Origin: Fictibacillus sp. FJAT-27399 | GTDB lineage: Bacteria > Bacillota > Bacilli > Bacillales > Fictibacillaceae | NCBI RefSeq assembly: GCF_001510655.1 | Contig: NZ_LMVC01000005.1 | Coordinates: forward strand, 138,411-202,410 | Reading direction: 5' to 3' | DNA length: 64,000 nucleotides | Part shown: positions 24,945 through 33,459 of the stretch, piece after piece | Layout of the letters: each line of letters starts with the position of its first letter | Numbering within the stretch: position 1 is the stretch's first letter | Made by a program: the position numbers and the translations under genes | Notes under the pieces: model-generated | What the model saw: the letters and a program-made list of their open reading frames with translations, nothing else | Databases searched by the model: none | What the model was told of the DNA's origin: nothing

Positions 24945-25409
24945 TTATGGCCGGGGTGATCCGTTGATTCCCTGAGGAAAGGTGAAGACATTATAGGGAT
25001 CATATTTTTTATTTACTTTTTTTAATCGCGGTGCATTCCATCCGAAATACTCTTTTTCATAATGCCTTAAGTGGCTGTATGGAAAGTTGACAAAAGAACC
25101 TTTTGTCAGGGATTTTACATAAGGAAATCTTTTCTTCAGCCACTGTGTGTTCTCTTCGGCAAATGCCGGATCGGTCCAGACCGTTTGAATTCCCATAATA
25201 TAATCAGCTTGCCGATAAAAGAATGCCGTTTCAAAAGGATTGATCTGGCTGGCCTTTCCTCCTAAAGCATATACCGTAATAGCTGCGTAAATTGACCCCT
25301 CAGCCCGTTTGCTGATCAGCCCGACAATATTTCGGATCTCTTTTTCACTGTATTTCCTGTACACAAATCTTCCCGTAGATTTAAAACGCTCATACTCTGG
25401 ATAGGTCCT
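24945..25409 (-). pseudogene. Remnant of FAD-dependent oxidoreductase (berberine-bridge-enzyme-like), C-terminus only
   Basis: The frame encodes only the C-terminal end of a berberine-like FAD oxidoreductase: YERFKSTGRFVYRKYS at the start, and the BBE-domain end YFGWNAPRLKKVNKKYDPYNVFTFPQGI. Family members have about 450 residues; the N-terminal FAD domain is missing. Similarity continues upstream of the first possible start (a GTG within RFVYRKY) to a stop codon near 25411, after which sequence is unrelated. A dispersed element lies 90 bp upstream, so loss by rearrangement at the repeat is plausible. The retained terminator suggests recent decay. Confidence 0.8.
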
Positions 25410-25500
25410 CTATCCATACATAGTGGAGAAAAAAACTCCCTATCCTAAGTTATGTGGTGAAAGGACAAACAGTCATTTTTTTTTATGAATTTATAAAAAC

Positions 25501-25784
25501 GGGGCTGCCCAGAAAGTCGAAAATTGACCTTCAGGCAGCCCCTTTTTGGCTTGAAAAATCTTCAATGAAAAGTTAATTGAAGTGGAAGATGTGAGACTCC
25601 TCGAAAATGAACTTCACATTTTTTCGTGCGATATAACGCTGCCGAAGCTTTCCTTGTCCTGCGGGACTAGCGTGACAGGTGAGACTCCCGCCGGTGCTTG
25701 CACCAAGAGGCTCACCGCACGCCCCGCGGAAAGCGAGCAGCCTGGAACGGAAATCAACAGCTTACAGACTTCTTGGACAGCCCC
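25501..25784 (+). repeat. Dispersed 0.3-kb inverted-end element, copy 2
   Basis: 284 bp from GGGGCTGCCC to GGACAGCCCC. Its left-end hairpin is perfect here: GGGGCTGCC pairs with GGCAGCCCC followed by TTTTT. It has a shorter centre than copies 1, 3 and 4 (the AGTAGGCGTTCACGCC part is missing). It lies just downstream of the ABC permease gene and may act as its terminator. Confidence 0.85.
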
Positions 25785-25792
25785 TTTCCTGT

Positions 25793-26797
25793 TTATTTTT
25801 TTTGTTTATAATAGGTTAACGCCAGTGCAAATGCGAGAACCGCTCCCTTCACAATGTCCATGGAATAGTAAGGCACAGACATCATGACAAGGCCATTCTG
25901 CAGAATGCCAATCAATACTGCGCCGATCAGGGTTCCAAAAGCATTGGGTTTGCCTGCACCAAACACCGAAAAACCAATAAAAGCCGCAGCCACAGCATCC
26001 ATTAAATATGGAGTGCCTGCATTGATTTCAGCAGTCATCACTCTTGATGCCAAAACAATGCCGCCGATCGAAGCAAAAAGAGCGGACAGCAGATAGGCCG
26101 CTACCTTATATTTGTTTACAGGGATGCCTGAAAGCCTTGCTGCTTCTTCATTCCCGCCGATGACATACATGTACCGGCCGTGCTTTGTGTAATTGAGAAG
26201 AACATGGACGAGAACGACTGCCGCTGCCATGATCACGATGATCCAAGGGACTTGTCCTATTTTCTCGAACGCTGCACTGATCTTGCCCGTTGCAAACGTT
26301 CCATCAGGCATGACCATGTTTTGCGAGATGGTCGCCCCTTTCGTGTACGTGAGTGCAATCCCCTGGATGATAAACATGGTGGCAAGCGTCAGGAGCATAT
26401 CCGGTATTTTCACTTTAACAATCATCACGGAGTTAATGATGCCTACAATCAGAGCGGCAGCGAGGGCGGAAAGAATCGCTACTACCGTGTTCTGGGAGAA
26501 CCAGACAAACATTGAGATCGCAATGGCATTCGAAAGAGAGGCCACAGATCCGACAGAAAGGTCAAATCCGTTGACGGACAGTGATATCGTAATGCCGATC
26601 GCAATGATGGTAACGATGGAGATCGACCGTAAAATGTTCATCAGGTTATGTCCCTGCACAAAGGATGGATTGGCCGCAGTGAACACACCAATTAAGACCA
26701 GAATGGTTAAGATCGTTCCATATTTATAAAAAAAGTCGAACAGCTCAAATTTCTTTTTTGGAGAAACTTGGGCCGGTATTGGTTTTGAAAGCTCCAT
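25793..26797 (-). CDS. Sugar-type ABC transporter permease (RbsC-like)
   Basis: Membrane subunit of 334 residues with about eight to ten helices and the family motifs NPSFVQGHNLMNILR, ISLSVNGFDLSVGSVASLSNAIA (the conserved GxxDLSVG) and GTPYLMDAVAAAFIGFSVFGAGKPNAFGT. Its ATG abuts the stop of the ATPase gene. Part of a binding protein - ATPase - permease operon under a SAM riboswitch; therefore the sugar may be a methionine-cycle compound such as methylthioribose (inference). Confidence 0.9.
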   Translation of the reverse strand: MELSKPIPAQVSPKKKFELFDFFYKYGTILTILVLIGVFTAANPSFVQGHNLMNILRSISIVTIIAIGITISLSVNGFDLSVGSVASLSNAIAISMFVWFSQNTVVAILSALAAALIVGIINSVMIVKVKIPDMLLTLATMFIIQGIALTYTKGATISQNMVMPDGTFATGKISAAFEKIGQVPWIIVIMAAAVVLVHVLLNYTKHGRYMYVIGGNEEAARLSGIPVNKYKVAAYLLSALFASIGGIVLASRVMTAEINAGTPYLMDAVAAAFIGFSVFGAGKPNAFGTLIGAVLIGILQNGLVMMSVPYYSMDIVKGAVLAFALALTYYKQKK

Positions 26798-28297
26798 CTA
26801 CCTTCCTCCTGTTGAATAGAATAAGAGCTCTTCTTCCGTCGCTGCTGAGGTTTCGAGCTCTTTCACACTGCGTCCGTCATATAGCACGTAAATACGGTTC
26901 GTGATACCTAAGATCTCTGTAAACTCTGAGGACGCATAAAGGATGGCTTTGCCCCGTTTTGCCAGCGCAGAGATCAATTCAAAAATGTCCTTCTTAGCAC
27001 CTACATCAACACCCTTCGTCGGCTCATCAAAAATATAAACATCGGCATCTGCGATAAGCCATTTGCCGATCGCGATCTTTTGCTGATTGCCCCCGGACAG
27101 ATTTTGAACCTTCGTTTTCTCAGTTGGCGTCTTAATGCCTAACGTTTGAATGATTTCAACAGCCTTTTGCTTTTCCGCCCGGCGATCCAGAAAACTTAGT
27201 ACCTTGGTGAACTGTCCAAGATTGGCCGCTGTTAGATTAGCAGCAACCGATTCCGCGACCAGAATCCCCTCTTTTCTCCGTTCTTCCGGAACGAGAGCCA
27301 GGCCATGCTTTACCGCCTGATGCGGGTTTTTCAGCTTCAGTTTCTTCCCCTTGAGAAGAACAGCGCCTGCTGTAATTTTTGTACAGCCGAACAGGATTTT
27401 GCACAGCTCTGTTTTTCCTGCTCCTACAAGTCCCGCGATTCCGATAATTTCACCAGCACGGACCGTTAAGTTCAAATCCTTGATCTTCTCGGCGTCAGAA
27501 AGCCCTTTTACCTCAAGAACAGTTTCTCCCACTTTTCCGTTCAAGGCAGGAAACTGCTCATCCAGCGCCTTGCCAAGCATCTGCTCGATGATCCGGTTGA
27601 TTGAAGTTTCCGAAATAGATTCTTTTATGACTAACTCACCGTTCCTCATCACCGTAATGTCATCACAGATTTCAAAGATTTCCGGCAGCCGGTGAGAAAT
27701 GAATATGATGCCTACATTTTTAGACTTCAGGTTTCTGACAATCCGGAACAGTTCGTTTGTTTCTGAATGGCTTAACGGCGCAGTCGGTTCATCCAAAATT
27801 AGAAAACGGCACTGTGCTGAAACCGCTCGGGCGATGAGAACCATCTGCTTTTGAGCAAGTGTAAGCTCACTGACCAGCTTTTTGGAAGAGACGTTGATGT
27901 TCATCTCTTCTAAAATTTGCGACGCCTTCTTATGCAGCTGTTTCCATCTTACAAGCTGCTTTTTACTCATCTCGTTGACCAGATCATGCAGCAGAATATT
28001 TTCACCAACGGTTAAATACGGGATCAGCGCGGTGTCAACCTCTTGATGGACGATTTGAATTCCTTCGTCCAGGGCATCTCTCGGCGAAGTGATGGCCGCT
28101 TTTTTTCCGTCCAAATGAATCTCGCCCGTGTAATGATTGTAGGCTCCCGACAGAATCTTCATAAGGGTCGATTTCCCAGCCCCGTTCGCTCCGATCAGCG
28201 CATGAACCCGGCTGGTTTCACTGGCAAAGCTCACACGATTCAACGCTTTTACACCCGGAAATTCAATACCTATATCCTTCATCTCCAACAGAGCCAT
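26798..28297 (-). CDS. Sugar-type ABC transporter ATP-binding protein (RbsA-like, two ATPase domains)
   Basis: About 499 residues with two fused ABC domains. The first has GANGAGKST and LTLAQKQMVLIARAV (degenerate signature); the second has GLVGAGKTE and LSGGNQQKIAIGKWL, the RbsA/MglA pattern. The start is placed at 28297 since AAGGGGAG precedes it and the product then begins MALLEMKDIGIEF; an open frame extends 19 codons upstream without support. It follows the binding-protein gene across an unusually long, repeat-filled 530-bp gap. Confidence 0.9.
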   Translation of the reverse strand: MALLEMKDIGIEFPGVKALNRVSFASETSRVHALIGANGAGKSTLMKILSGAYNHYTGEIHLDGKKAAITSPRDALDEGIQIVHQEVDTALIPYLTVGENILLHDLVNEMSKKQLVRWKQLHKKASQILEEMNINVSSKKLVSELTLAQKQMVLIARAVSAQCRFLILDEPTAPLSHSETNELFRIVRNLKSKNVGIIFISHRLPEIFEICDDITVMRNGELVIKESISETSINRIIEQMLGKALDEQFPALNGKVGETVLEVKGLSDAEKIKDLNLTVRAGEIIGIAGLVGAGKTELCKILFGCTKITAGAVLLKGKKLKLKNPHQAVKHGLALVPEERRKEGILVAESVAANLTAANLGQFTKVLSFLDRRAEKQKAVEIIQTLGIKTPTEKTKVQNLSGGNQQKIAIGKWLIADADVYIFDEPTKGVDVGAKKDIFELISALAKRGKAILYASSEFTEILGITNRIYVLYDGRSVKELETSAATEEELLFYSTGGR

Positions 28298-28374
28298 CTG
28301 CTTCTCCCCTTCCCTCAAAGCAAACACTCTCTTAACTTTAGGCTGTTTTCGCAATCTTTATTGCTCTTGGGAGG

Positions 28375-28520
28375 AGTTGATTTCCGTTCCAGGCTGCTCG
28401 CTTTCCGTGGGGCGTGCGCTGAACCCCTCGGCTCAAGCACCTTTGGGTTTCACCTGTCACGCTAGTCCCACAGGAGTCACGCACCTTACACTCCAATCAA
28501 CCTGTCGATGAAGAATCAAT
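28375..28520 (-). repeat. Decayed copy of the 0.3-kb dispersed element
   Basis: Sequence from GTTGATTTCCGTTCCAGG through GCTCGCTTTCCG and CACCTGTCACGCTAGTCCC to CTCCAATCAAC follows the order of the intact elements, but both inverted ends are gone and the centre is shortened. It lies inside the SAM-riboswitch operon. Confidence 0.65.
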
Positions 28521-28687
28521 ACAAAAACCATCACAAAGCAACAATCTTTTAGAAAAGAGCCTAACTTTAAAAAGAGAGTGTGCGTTTTCATTTTGCATAA
28601 ATAAAACTGCATTTTGATTAGCTTTCTTACATACATCACATACTGATGTGTGCAAGAGACCCTCAAATCTTTTACTTTACATTCATG

Positions 28688-28810
28688 GAATGGGACTGCT
28701 GGTGTAGTATGAGCCAGCAATTGTAAAATTGAATAGCCGAAAATTGAACTCAAGAAAGAGCTCACTTTTTCTTGTGCGGTTCAATTTATTAGGCTATTCA
28801 AGTCCCATTC
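28688..28810 (-). repeat. Long hairpin element with inverted ends inside the ABC operon
   Basis: GAATGGGACT (28688-28697) and AGTCCCATTC (28801-28810) are perfect inverted ends. Inside lies a second stem: GAATAGCC (28731-28738) with GGCTATTC (28792-28799), continuing with TTGAAC/GTTCAA and AGAAA/TTTCT. It follows the binding-protein stop codon by 20 bp and may lower transcription or stabilise the upstream message. Confidence 0.6.
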
Positions 28811-28829
28811 TTCTTCCTGAGAGTTTCAG

Positions 28830-29945
28830 TTATTTTTGGTAGTGATCCTTAAGTGTCTTCATCCAATCTTCCTCAAACGCATCAGACTGGCCCCAGCCTT
28901 TAATTTCCTTGGACAGGTTGACCATGTTCACACCCTCGTTTGATTTTTGAAGATCCTTTTGTGAAACGAGAGAAGCTTTCAAATCATATTTTTGAGGTGT
29001 TTTTTCACCCGCAAGCTTTTTAGCAAGAATTCTCATATCCACTGCCCCAATGAGCTTAGGATCAACGGCAGCCGTGTACTTCCAAGCACTTTCTTTTTGC
29101 TGGATTTCTTGAAGGTCTGCATTGGAGACGTCAATTCCGTAAATTTTGATTTCGTTGCGTCCCGCTTCTTTAATCGCACGTGCAGCCCCGATCGCAAAGG
29201 CATCCCATGTGGCAAAAATGGCATCAATCTCGCCTTTTTTATGTTTGTTCAGCATGGCCGTCACCGCATTTTGCGTCTGGACCGACGTATCTGCAGAAGC
29301 AACGCCAAAGCGTTCTACTTCCTTGATTCCCGGGTTATTCTTCAATGTTTCTTTATAGACGGCGTTGCGTCGCACCATCGGCGGGAACCCGTCTACCCAA
29401 AGATAAACGATGTTGGCCTTCCCTTTGTTCTCTTTAACGAGCTGATCGAGAGCCAGCTTGGCAAGGGCTTCATCGTCCTGAGACGTAAGTGTGACACCGC
29501 CTACTTTCGCGAGGTCCGGATTGGAATCAAACGTCACCACGTTCTTTCCTTTTTCCCGCAGTTTCTTAATATCGTTTATGGTAGCCGCATCATCACCGTG
29601 AGAGATGATAAAACCGTCGTAATTCTCATCAGCCGCCTGGGCAATCGCATCATGGAACTTGGCGGTATCACCGTTTGCTGTGTAGGTATCAACGGTAAAA
29701 CCAAGTGCCTTTCCTTCCGCTTTAGCACCTGCTAAAAATTGGGCTGTATGATCATCACCGCCGATTTTACGGATAACCTTGATTCGGGCTCCCTGCCCTT
29801 TGGCAAACCGCTTCGGCACGTTATCGAACGAAACCTTTTCATGTTTGCCAGCTGATGAAGCGGTATTGCTTCCGGATGAACAGCCCGTTAATAAAAGTGA
29901 TAAAGCCACCGCGGAGATTGCCGCGCAATTGATGAATCGTTTCAT
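28830..29945 (-). CDS. Sugar-type ABC transporter substrate-binding lipoprotein
   Basis: Binding protein of 371 residues with a lipoprotein signal (lipobox LLTGC, then a Ser/Gly-rich linker). The mature part has the type I sugar-binding pattern FIISHGDDAATINDIKKLREKGKNVVTFDSNPD, ATWDAFAIGAARAIKEAG and IYGIDVSNADLQEIQ, as in RbsB-like proteins. It is the first gene after a SAM-I riboswitch. The riboswitch points to a ligand linked to methionine or SAM salvage; 5-methylthioribose is the best guess. Direct ligand assignment is not possible from sequence. Confidence 0.88.
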   Translation of the reverse strand: MKRFINCAAISAVALSLLLTGCSSGSNTASSAGKHEKVSFDNVPKRFAKGQGARIKVIRKIGGDDHTAQFLAGAKAEGKALGFTVDTYTANGDTAKFHDAIAQAADENYDGFIISHGDDAATINDIKKLREKGKNVVTFDSNPDLAKVGGVTLTSQDDEALAKLALDQLVKENKGKANIVYLWVDGFPPMVRRNAVYKETLKNNPGIKEVERFGVASADTSVQTQNAVTAMLNKHKKGEIDAIFATWDAFAIGAARAIKEAGRNEIKIYGIDVSNADLQEIQQKESAWKYTAAVDPKLIGAVDMRILAKKLAGEKTPQKYDLKASLVSQKDLQKSNEGVNMVNLSKEIKGWGQSDAFEEDWMKTLKDHYQK

Positions 29946-30012
29946 TTCCCCAACTCCCTTTTTTGTATATCTCTCTTCTCAAGCCGGCGGGAGGACAGGC
30001 CCTTCAGCACAT

Positions 30013-30182
30013 AAAAAAACCTCTCTGGAAAAAGAGAGGTTTCATCACTTATGTATAACGGATTCGTCCTCTCTTATCTCTCAAAACAGACATGCTGTTT
30101 TGCTGGAATTAGCACCAATTCCATTACGGAACGGTTGCTGGGCGTCATAGGGCCAGTCCCTCTGCCACTCTTGATAAGAGAA
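30013..30182 (-). promoter_or_regulatory. SAM-I (S-box) riboswitch with terminator
   Basis: Read on the minus strand, CTCTTATCAAGAG opens the aptamer, followed by GAGGGACTGGCCCTATGACGC, CAGCAACC, GGTGCTAATTCCAGC and the closing P1 strand GAGATAAGAG (to about 30070). These are the conserved S-box blocks. The expression platform is a terminator, AACCTCTCT/AGAGAGGTT with a T run (30013-30042); its 5' arm can pair instead with the AGAGAGG just after P1 as antiterminator. SAM would thus switch the importer off. Classification is by motif reading, not covariance search. Confidence 0.95.
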
Positions 30183-30214
30183 TGAATATTTAATTTTTAG
30201 AAAATATAGTTATT

Positions 30215-30243
30215 ACTTTAATCCGCAAATGGGGGAAAGTCAA
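30215..30243 (-). promoter_or_regulatory. Sigma-A type promoter of the riboswitch operon
   Basis: On the minus strand TTGACT (30243-30238) and TAAAGT (30220-30215) are separated by 17 bp, about 35 bp before the aptamer. Confidence 0.6.
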
Positions 30244-30259
30244 TGGTTTTTTTATCATA

Positions 30260-30288
30260 TAAAAAACCTCTCCACAACGAGAGGTTAA
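30260..30288 (-). terminator. Terminator of the VCBS-like gene
   Basis: On the minus strand AACCTCTC pairs with GAGAGGTT around a short GTTGTG loop and is followed by TTTTTT, 11 bp after the stop. Confidence 0.75.
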
Positions 30289-30298
30289 TCCACCAGGC

Positions 30299-31006
30299 TT
30301 ATCCTCGGATATCCCCTCCAAAGATCGCAACGTTCTGCACCTCCGCACCAAACTCCCGGCCATTCCACTTCAGGGTAGTCTGGACATAGCCAAGGCGGTC
30401 AGCGTTATATCGGCCGGCGATGTTTTGGTAAGCCAGCAGTTCATACACGCCATTTCGGTCAAAGTCAACCGGGTAAAGACCGCTTAAAGATGAGACAAAT
30501 CCTTGTATGGGAGCCTTTAATTTTCCATTCGGGTAGTAAATCTCAGACAAGTATTCCTTGTCCTTCGTACTCAAATCGATAATAAATTTTTGCTTCAGGT
30601 TGTAGCTGTTCACCTGTGCTTTATATTGGTCCAGATAAAAAACCCTGTACTTCCATTGGTCACTGAATACACCAGAGTCAAAAAGCGGCCCGAACTGCCC
30701 TCCTCTGTAGGAAAATACATAGGCGTTGATCATGCCTCCGCTGCCTCCTGTATCCATGACCACCATGATGTCTTCTACCTTGTCACCTGTAAAATCACCG
30801 AGAAAAAGGGTTGGATTGTATCCTGAATTTTCTTTAATAGGGATCTGCTTGTACTGGTTGGTCCTGCCGTCCTGAACGACGGCCGCAATGTTCACCCAGT
30901 ATGGACTATCCGCTGTTTTTTCAGCAATAAGATACACCGTATCCAGCGAACCGTCTCCGATGATATTCCCTCTTTTCATATCGACTACCTGCCGCTGTCT
31001 GTACAT
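30299..31006 (-). CDS. VCBS/FG-GAP repeat-like protein
   Basis: Protein of 235 residues without a signal peptide. Acidic beta-propeller-type calcium motifs are visible: GDGSLDTVYLIAE near the start, LFLGDFTGDKVEDIMVVMDTGGSGG in the middle and PVDFDRNGVYELLAYQN near the end. Bacillaceae have similar secreted-looking but leaderless VCBS proteins of unknown role, some linked to spores. AGGGGTG precedes the ATG. It is divergent from the LysR gene and has its own terminator. Confidence 0.7.
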   Translation of the reverse strand: MYRQRQVVDMKRGNIIGDGSLDTVYLIAEKTADSPYWVNIAAVVQDGRTNQYKQIPIKENSGYNPTLFLGDFTGDKVEDIMVVMDTGGSGGMINAYVFSYRGGQFGPLFDSGVFSDQWKYRVFYLDQYKAQVNSYNLKQKFIIDLSTKDKEYLSEIYYPNGKLKAPIQGFVSSLSGLYPVDFDRNGVYELLAYQNIAGRYNADRLGYVQTTLKWNGREFGAEVQNVAIFGGDIRG

Positions 31007-31124
31007 GTCGCACCCCTGCCTTCCCCAGTTTCAATAAAACAGTATATGCACCTAAGCCATGTTTTGGTTTTTATTCAGATCTCGTGATACACTACAAAAA
31101 AAGACCGGACAAGCAGGTGCATTC

Positions 31125-32009
31125 GTGGATATTAAACAATTACAGTATTTTATTGAAGTGGCAAAATATAACAGCTTTACACGGGCGGCTGATGCCCTTT
31201 TCATCACCCAGCCAACCATCAGCAAGATGATCAAGAATCTGGAGGATGAGCTTGGGGTTGTACTTTTTGACCGCTCACGAAAAGGACTGACACTTACGGA
31301 TGCCGGCCAGACCATATTCGACCAGGCCAAGCTGGTCGATAAAGCATTCAACAACCTGGAGATGGAGCTGGACAACCTGCTCGGATTAAAAAAAGGGCAT
31401 ATTCGAATCGGGCTTCCTCCGATTTTTGATCCCCGCCTTTTCCCAAAACTGATCGGCAGTTTTCATGACAGATATCCCCACATTACCTTCGAGCTTATGG
31501 AAGACGGATCAAAAAAAATCGAAGAAGAAGTGGCAAGCCTTCAACTGGATATCGGGGTTGTCGTGCTTCCGACAAACAACGATATGTTTCAGCATTTTGC
31601 TTTTATGGAAGAGGACTTGCGGCTCATCATCCATCCTGACCATCCGCTTGCTGTCCGGGACGAAATAAATTTAGCTGAGCTAAGAGAGGAATCATTTATC
31701 CTTTTTAACAAAGATTTCGTCCTCCATGACCGCATCATCTCCTCCTGCAATCAGGCTGGATTCAGTCCGCACATTACGTCAGAAAGCTCACAATGGTCCT
31801 TTATCGAGGAGATGGTCGTGTGTAAATTAGGGGTCTCCCTGCTGCCCGAGAGCATCTGCCGGCATCTGACGGATGAAGTGCGTGCGATTAAAGTCGTCAA
31901 TCCTTCCATCAGCTGGCATCTCGCCCTGATTTGGAACAAAGATCAGTATTTATCTTTTGCTGCGAAAGAGTGGCTCAGCTACGCAAAAGAACAATTATCA
32001 GAAGAGTAA
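31125..32009 (+). CDS. LysR family transcriptional regulator, CidR/YwbI-like
   Basis: Regulator of 294 residues. The start is GTG at 31125, giving VDIKQLQYFIEVAKYNSFTRAADALFITQPTISKMIKNLEDELGVVLFDRSRKGLTLTDAG, a standard LysR winged HTH; the open frame before it has no good start. The C-terminal domain is a two-lobed effector-binding fold (IRIGLPPIFDPRLFPKLI). Sequence style resembles CidR/YwbI regulators, but no cid/lrg genes are adjacent, so the target is unknown. AGGTG upstream. Confidence 0.85.
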   Translation: MDIKQLQYFIEVAKYNSFTRAADALFITQPTISKMIKNLEDELGVVLFDRSRKGLTLTDAGQTIFDQAKLVDKAFNNLEMELDNLLGLKKGHIRIGLPPIFDPRLFPKLIGSFHDRYPHITFELMEDGSKKIEEEVASLQLDIGVVVLPTNNDMFQHFAFMEEDLRLIIHPDHPLAVRDEINLAELREESFILFNKDFVLHDRIISSCNQAGFSPHITSESSQWSFIEEMVVCKLGVSLLPESICRHLTDEVRAIKVVNPSISWHLALIWNKDQYLSFAAKEWLSYAKEQLSEE

Positions 32010-32016
32010 ATAACGG

Positions 32017-32044
32017 GGCGGTTCTCGAAGGAGAGCCGCCTTTT
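32017..32044 (+). terminator. Terminator of the LysR gene
   Basis: GGCGGTTCTC pairs with GAGAGCCGCC around GAAG (one mismatch at most), followed by TTTT. Confidence 0.75.
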
Positions 32045-32082
32045 GCATTTAATCATCTATGCCTTTTCTGTATATCTGAAAG

Positions 32083-32111
32083 CATTTACATAGATTTCGT
32101 CTATGTAAATG
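32083..32111. promoter_or_regulatory. Perfect 12-bp inverted repeat upstream of the thioesterase gene
   Basis: CATTTACATAGA and TCTATGTAAATG flank TTTCG. No T run follows, and the arms are AT-rich, so an operator is as likely as an RNA hairpin. A second potential stem (GGG..ACGC with GCGT.CCC, 32175-32202) lies downstream in the 120-nt leader. Confidence 0.55.
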
Positions 32112-32234
32112 ATGAAAAATAACAATTTTACTTCCTTTTCTTGGAGGCGTACACTTGGTACCTGTAAGAGGGAAACGCAAAACGACAAAGCGTCCCGATA
32201 TAAAAAGGGTGTAACACGAGAAAGGGAGATACTT

Positions 32235-32768
32235 TTGGAAGCTAAAAAAACGAGCGAAAGCCGCATTATAAATACAGATCAGGTTTTATCCTGTGACTTG
32301 AATAATTACAACACATTGTTTGGCGGAGTTTTGATGAAAAAACTCGACAGTGCCGCCTCATTATCGGCACGACGCCATGCACGTGTAAAAACATGTGTAA
32401 CAGCATCAACCGATTCGATTGATTTCTTGCATCCGATTCATCAGACCGATTCAGTATGCATTGAGTCTTTCGTATCCTATACAGGAAAAAGCTCTATGGA
32501 GATTTTCTGTAAAGTTATCGCTGAAGATATTATCACTGGGGAACGAAGAATCGCAGCTACAGCCTTTTTGACCTTTGTTGCTTTAGGTGAAGACAAACGT
32601 CCGGTTGAAGTACCGGCAGTCATCCCTGAAACAGAAGAAGAAAAATTCCTTTTTGATACTGCGAAAGACCGTGCAGAAATGCGCAAGATCCGCAGAGCAC
32701 GAAGCAAGGAGTTGGCTGAGGTTATTACACTAAGAAAACCTTGGCAGCAGGAAGGAGCATTAGTATGA
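32235..32768 (+). CDS. Acyl-CoA thioesterase, YkhA-like hotdog protein
   Basis: Hotdog-fold thioesterase of 177 residues, close in size to B. subtilis YkhA (about 179). Motifs: TDQVLSCDLNNYNTLFGGVLMKKLDSAASLSARRHA (the N-x-xGxxFGG-type active-site helix with Asp), FLHPIHQTDSVCIESFVSYTGKSSMEIFCKV. A TTG start at 32235 is chosen because AAAGGGAG precedes it by 6 nt; the frame extends upstream without similarity to the family. It hydrolyses acyl-CoA; chain length is unknown. Coupled by a 4-bp overlap to the next gene. Confidence 0.88.
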   Translation: MEAKKTSESRIINTDQVLSCDLNNYNTLFGGVLMKKLDSAASLSARRHARVKTCVTASTDSIDFLHPIHQTDSVCIESFVSYTGKSSMEIFCKVIAEDIITGERRIAATAFLTFVALGEDKRPVEVPAVIPETEEEKFLFDTAKDRAEMRKIRRARSKELAEVITLRKPWQQEGALV

Positions 32769-33139
32769 TTACGTTATGCAGCCACAGTGAATTGAAAGAA
32801 GCAAAAGAGTCCTTAGAAAACCTTGAACGCACGTACCCTTCTCTTTATGAAAAATGGGTGCACATCATCAATCTGACTCGTGCACTTCAGTTTAAATATC
32901 AATACATGGGCTGTCTTATAATGAATGAAGATTGCAGACGCTATTCCCCTGAGTTTGTTCAAGGGTCCGTCATCCGCCTCTATAAAAGTGAGATTGAAAA
33001 ACTTTTATCAGATACAGACATCGAGGCACTGCGAAAAACCATCTCCAGCTGCCCCAATGCCGGCTATGCCAAGATCAGCCTTCTGGCACTCGGAAGAACT
33101 CCGGAATCATTAGTAGGGACATCCGCGATCATCAGCTAA
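32765..33139 (+). CDS. Hypothetical protein, translationally coupled to the thioesterase
   Basis: Unrecognised soluble protein of 124 residues: helical N-terminal half (HSELKEAKESLENLERTYPSLYEKWVHIINL), then SPEFVQGSVIRLYKSEIEKLLSDTD and a C-terminal segment with SCPNAGYAKISLLALGRTPESLVG. Three Cys besides the start region (in MGCL, EDCRR, SSCPN) might bind metal but the spacing is wide. AAGGAG precedes the ATG, which overlaps the thioesterase stop (ATGA). The element at 33149 begins 9 bp after its stop. Confidence 0.72.
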   Translation: MITLCSHSELKEAKESLENLERTYPSLYEKWVHIINLTRALQFKYQYMGCLIMNEDCRRYSPEFVQGSVIRLYKSEIEKLLSDTDIEALRKTISSCPNAGYAKISLLALGRTPESLVGTSAIIS

Positions 33140-33148
33140 TCATAAAAA

Positions 33149-33452
33149 GGGGCTGTCCTGAAAGTCGAAAATTGACCTTCAGCAGCTCCTTTTTGGCTTG
33201 AAAATCTCCAATGAAAAGTTGATTGAAATGGAAGGTGCGAGACTCCTCGAAAATGAACTTCACATTTTCTTCGTGCGATAAAAAGCTGCCGGAGCCTTCC
33301 TTGTCCTGCGGGACTAGCGTGACAGGTGAGACTCCCGCAGGCGCTAGCGCCAAAAAGTAGGCGTTCACGCCGGTAAGGCTCACCGCACGCCCCGCGGAAA
33401 GCGAGCACCCTGGAACGGAAATCAACAACTTACAGACTTCTTGGACAGCCCC
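33149..33452 (+). repeat. Dispersed 0.3-kb inverted-end element, copy 3
   Basis: 304 bp from GGGGCTGTCC to GGACAGCCCC, same orientation as copy 1 and near-identical to it. It fills the space between the convergent gene at 33139 and the chemoreceptor stop at 33460, replacing a normal terminator for both. Confidence 0.87.
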
Positions 33453-33459
33453 TTTTTCA

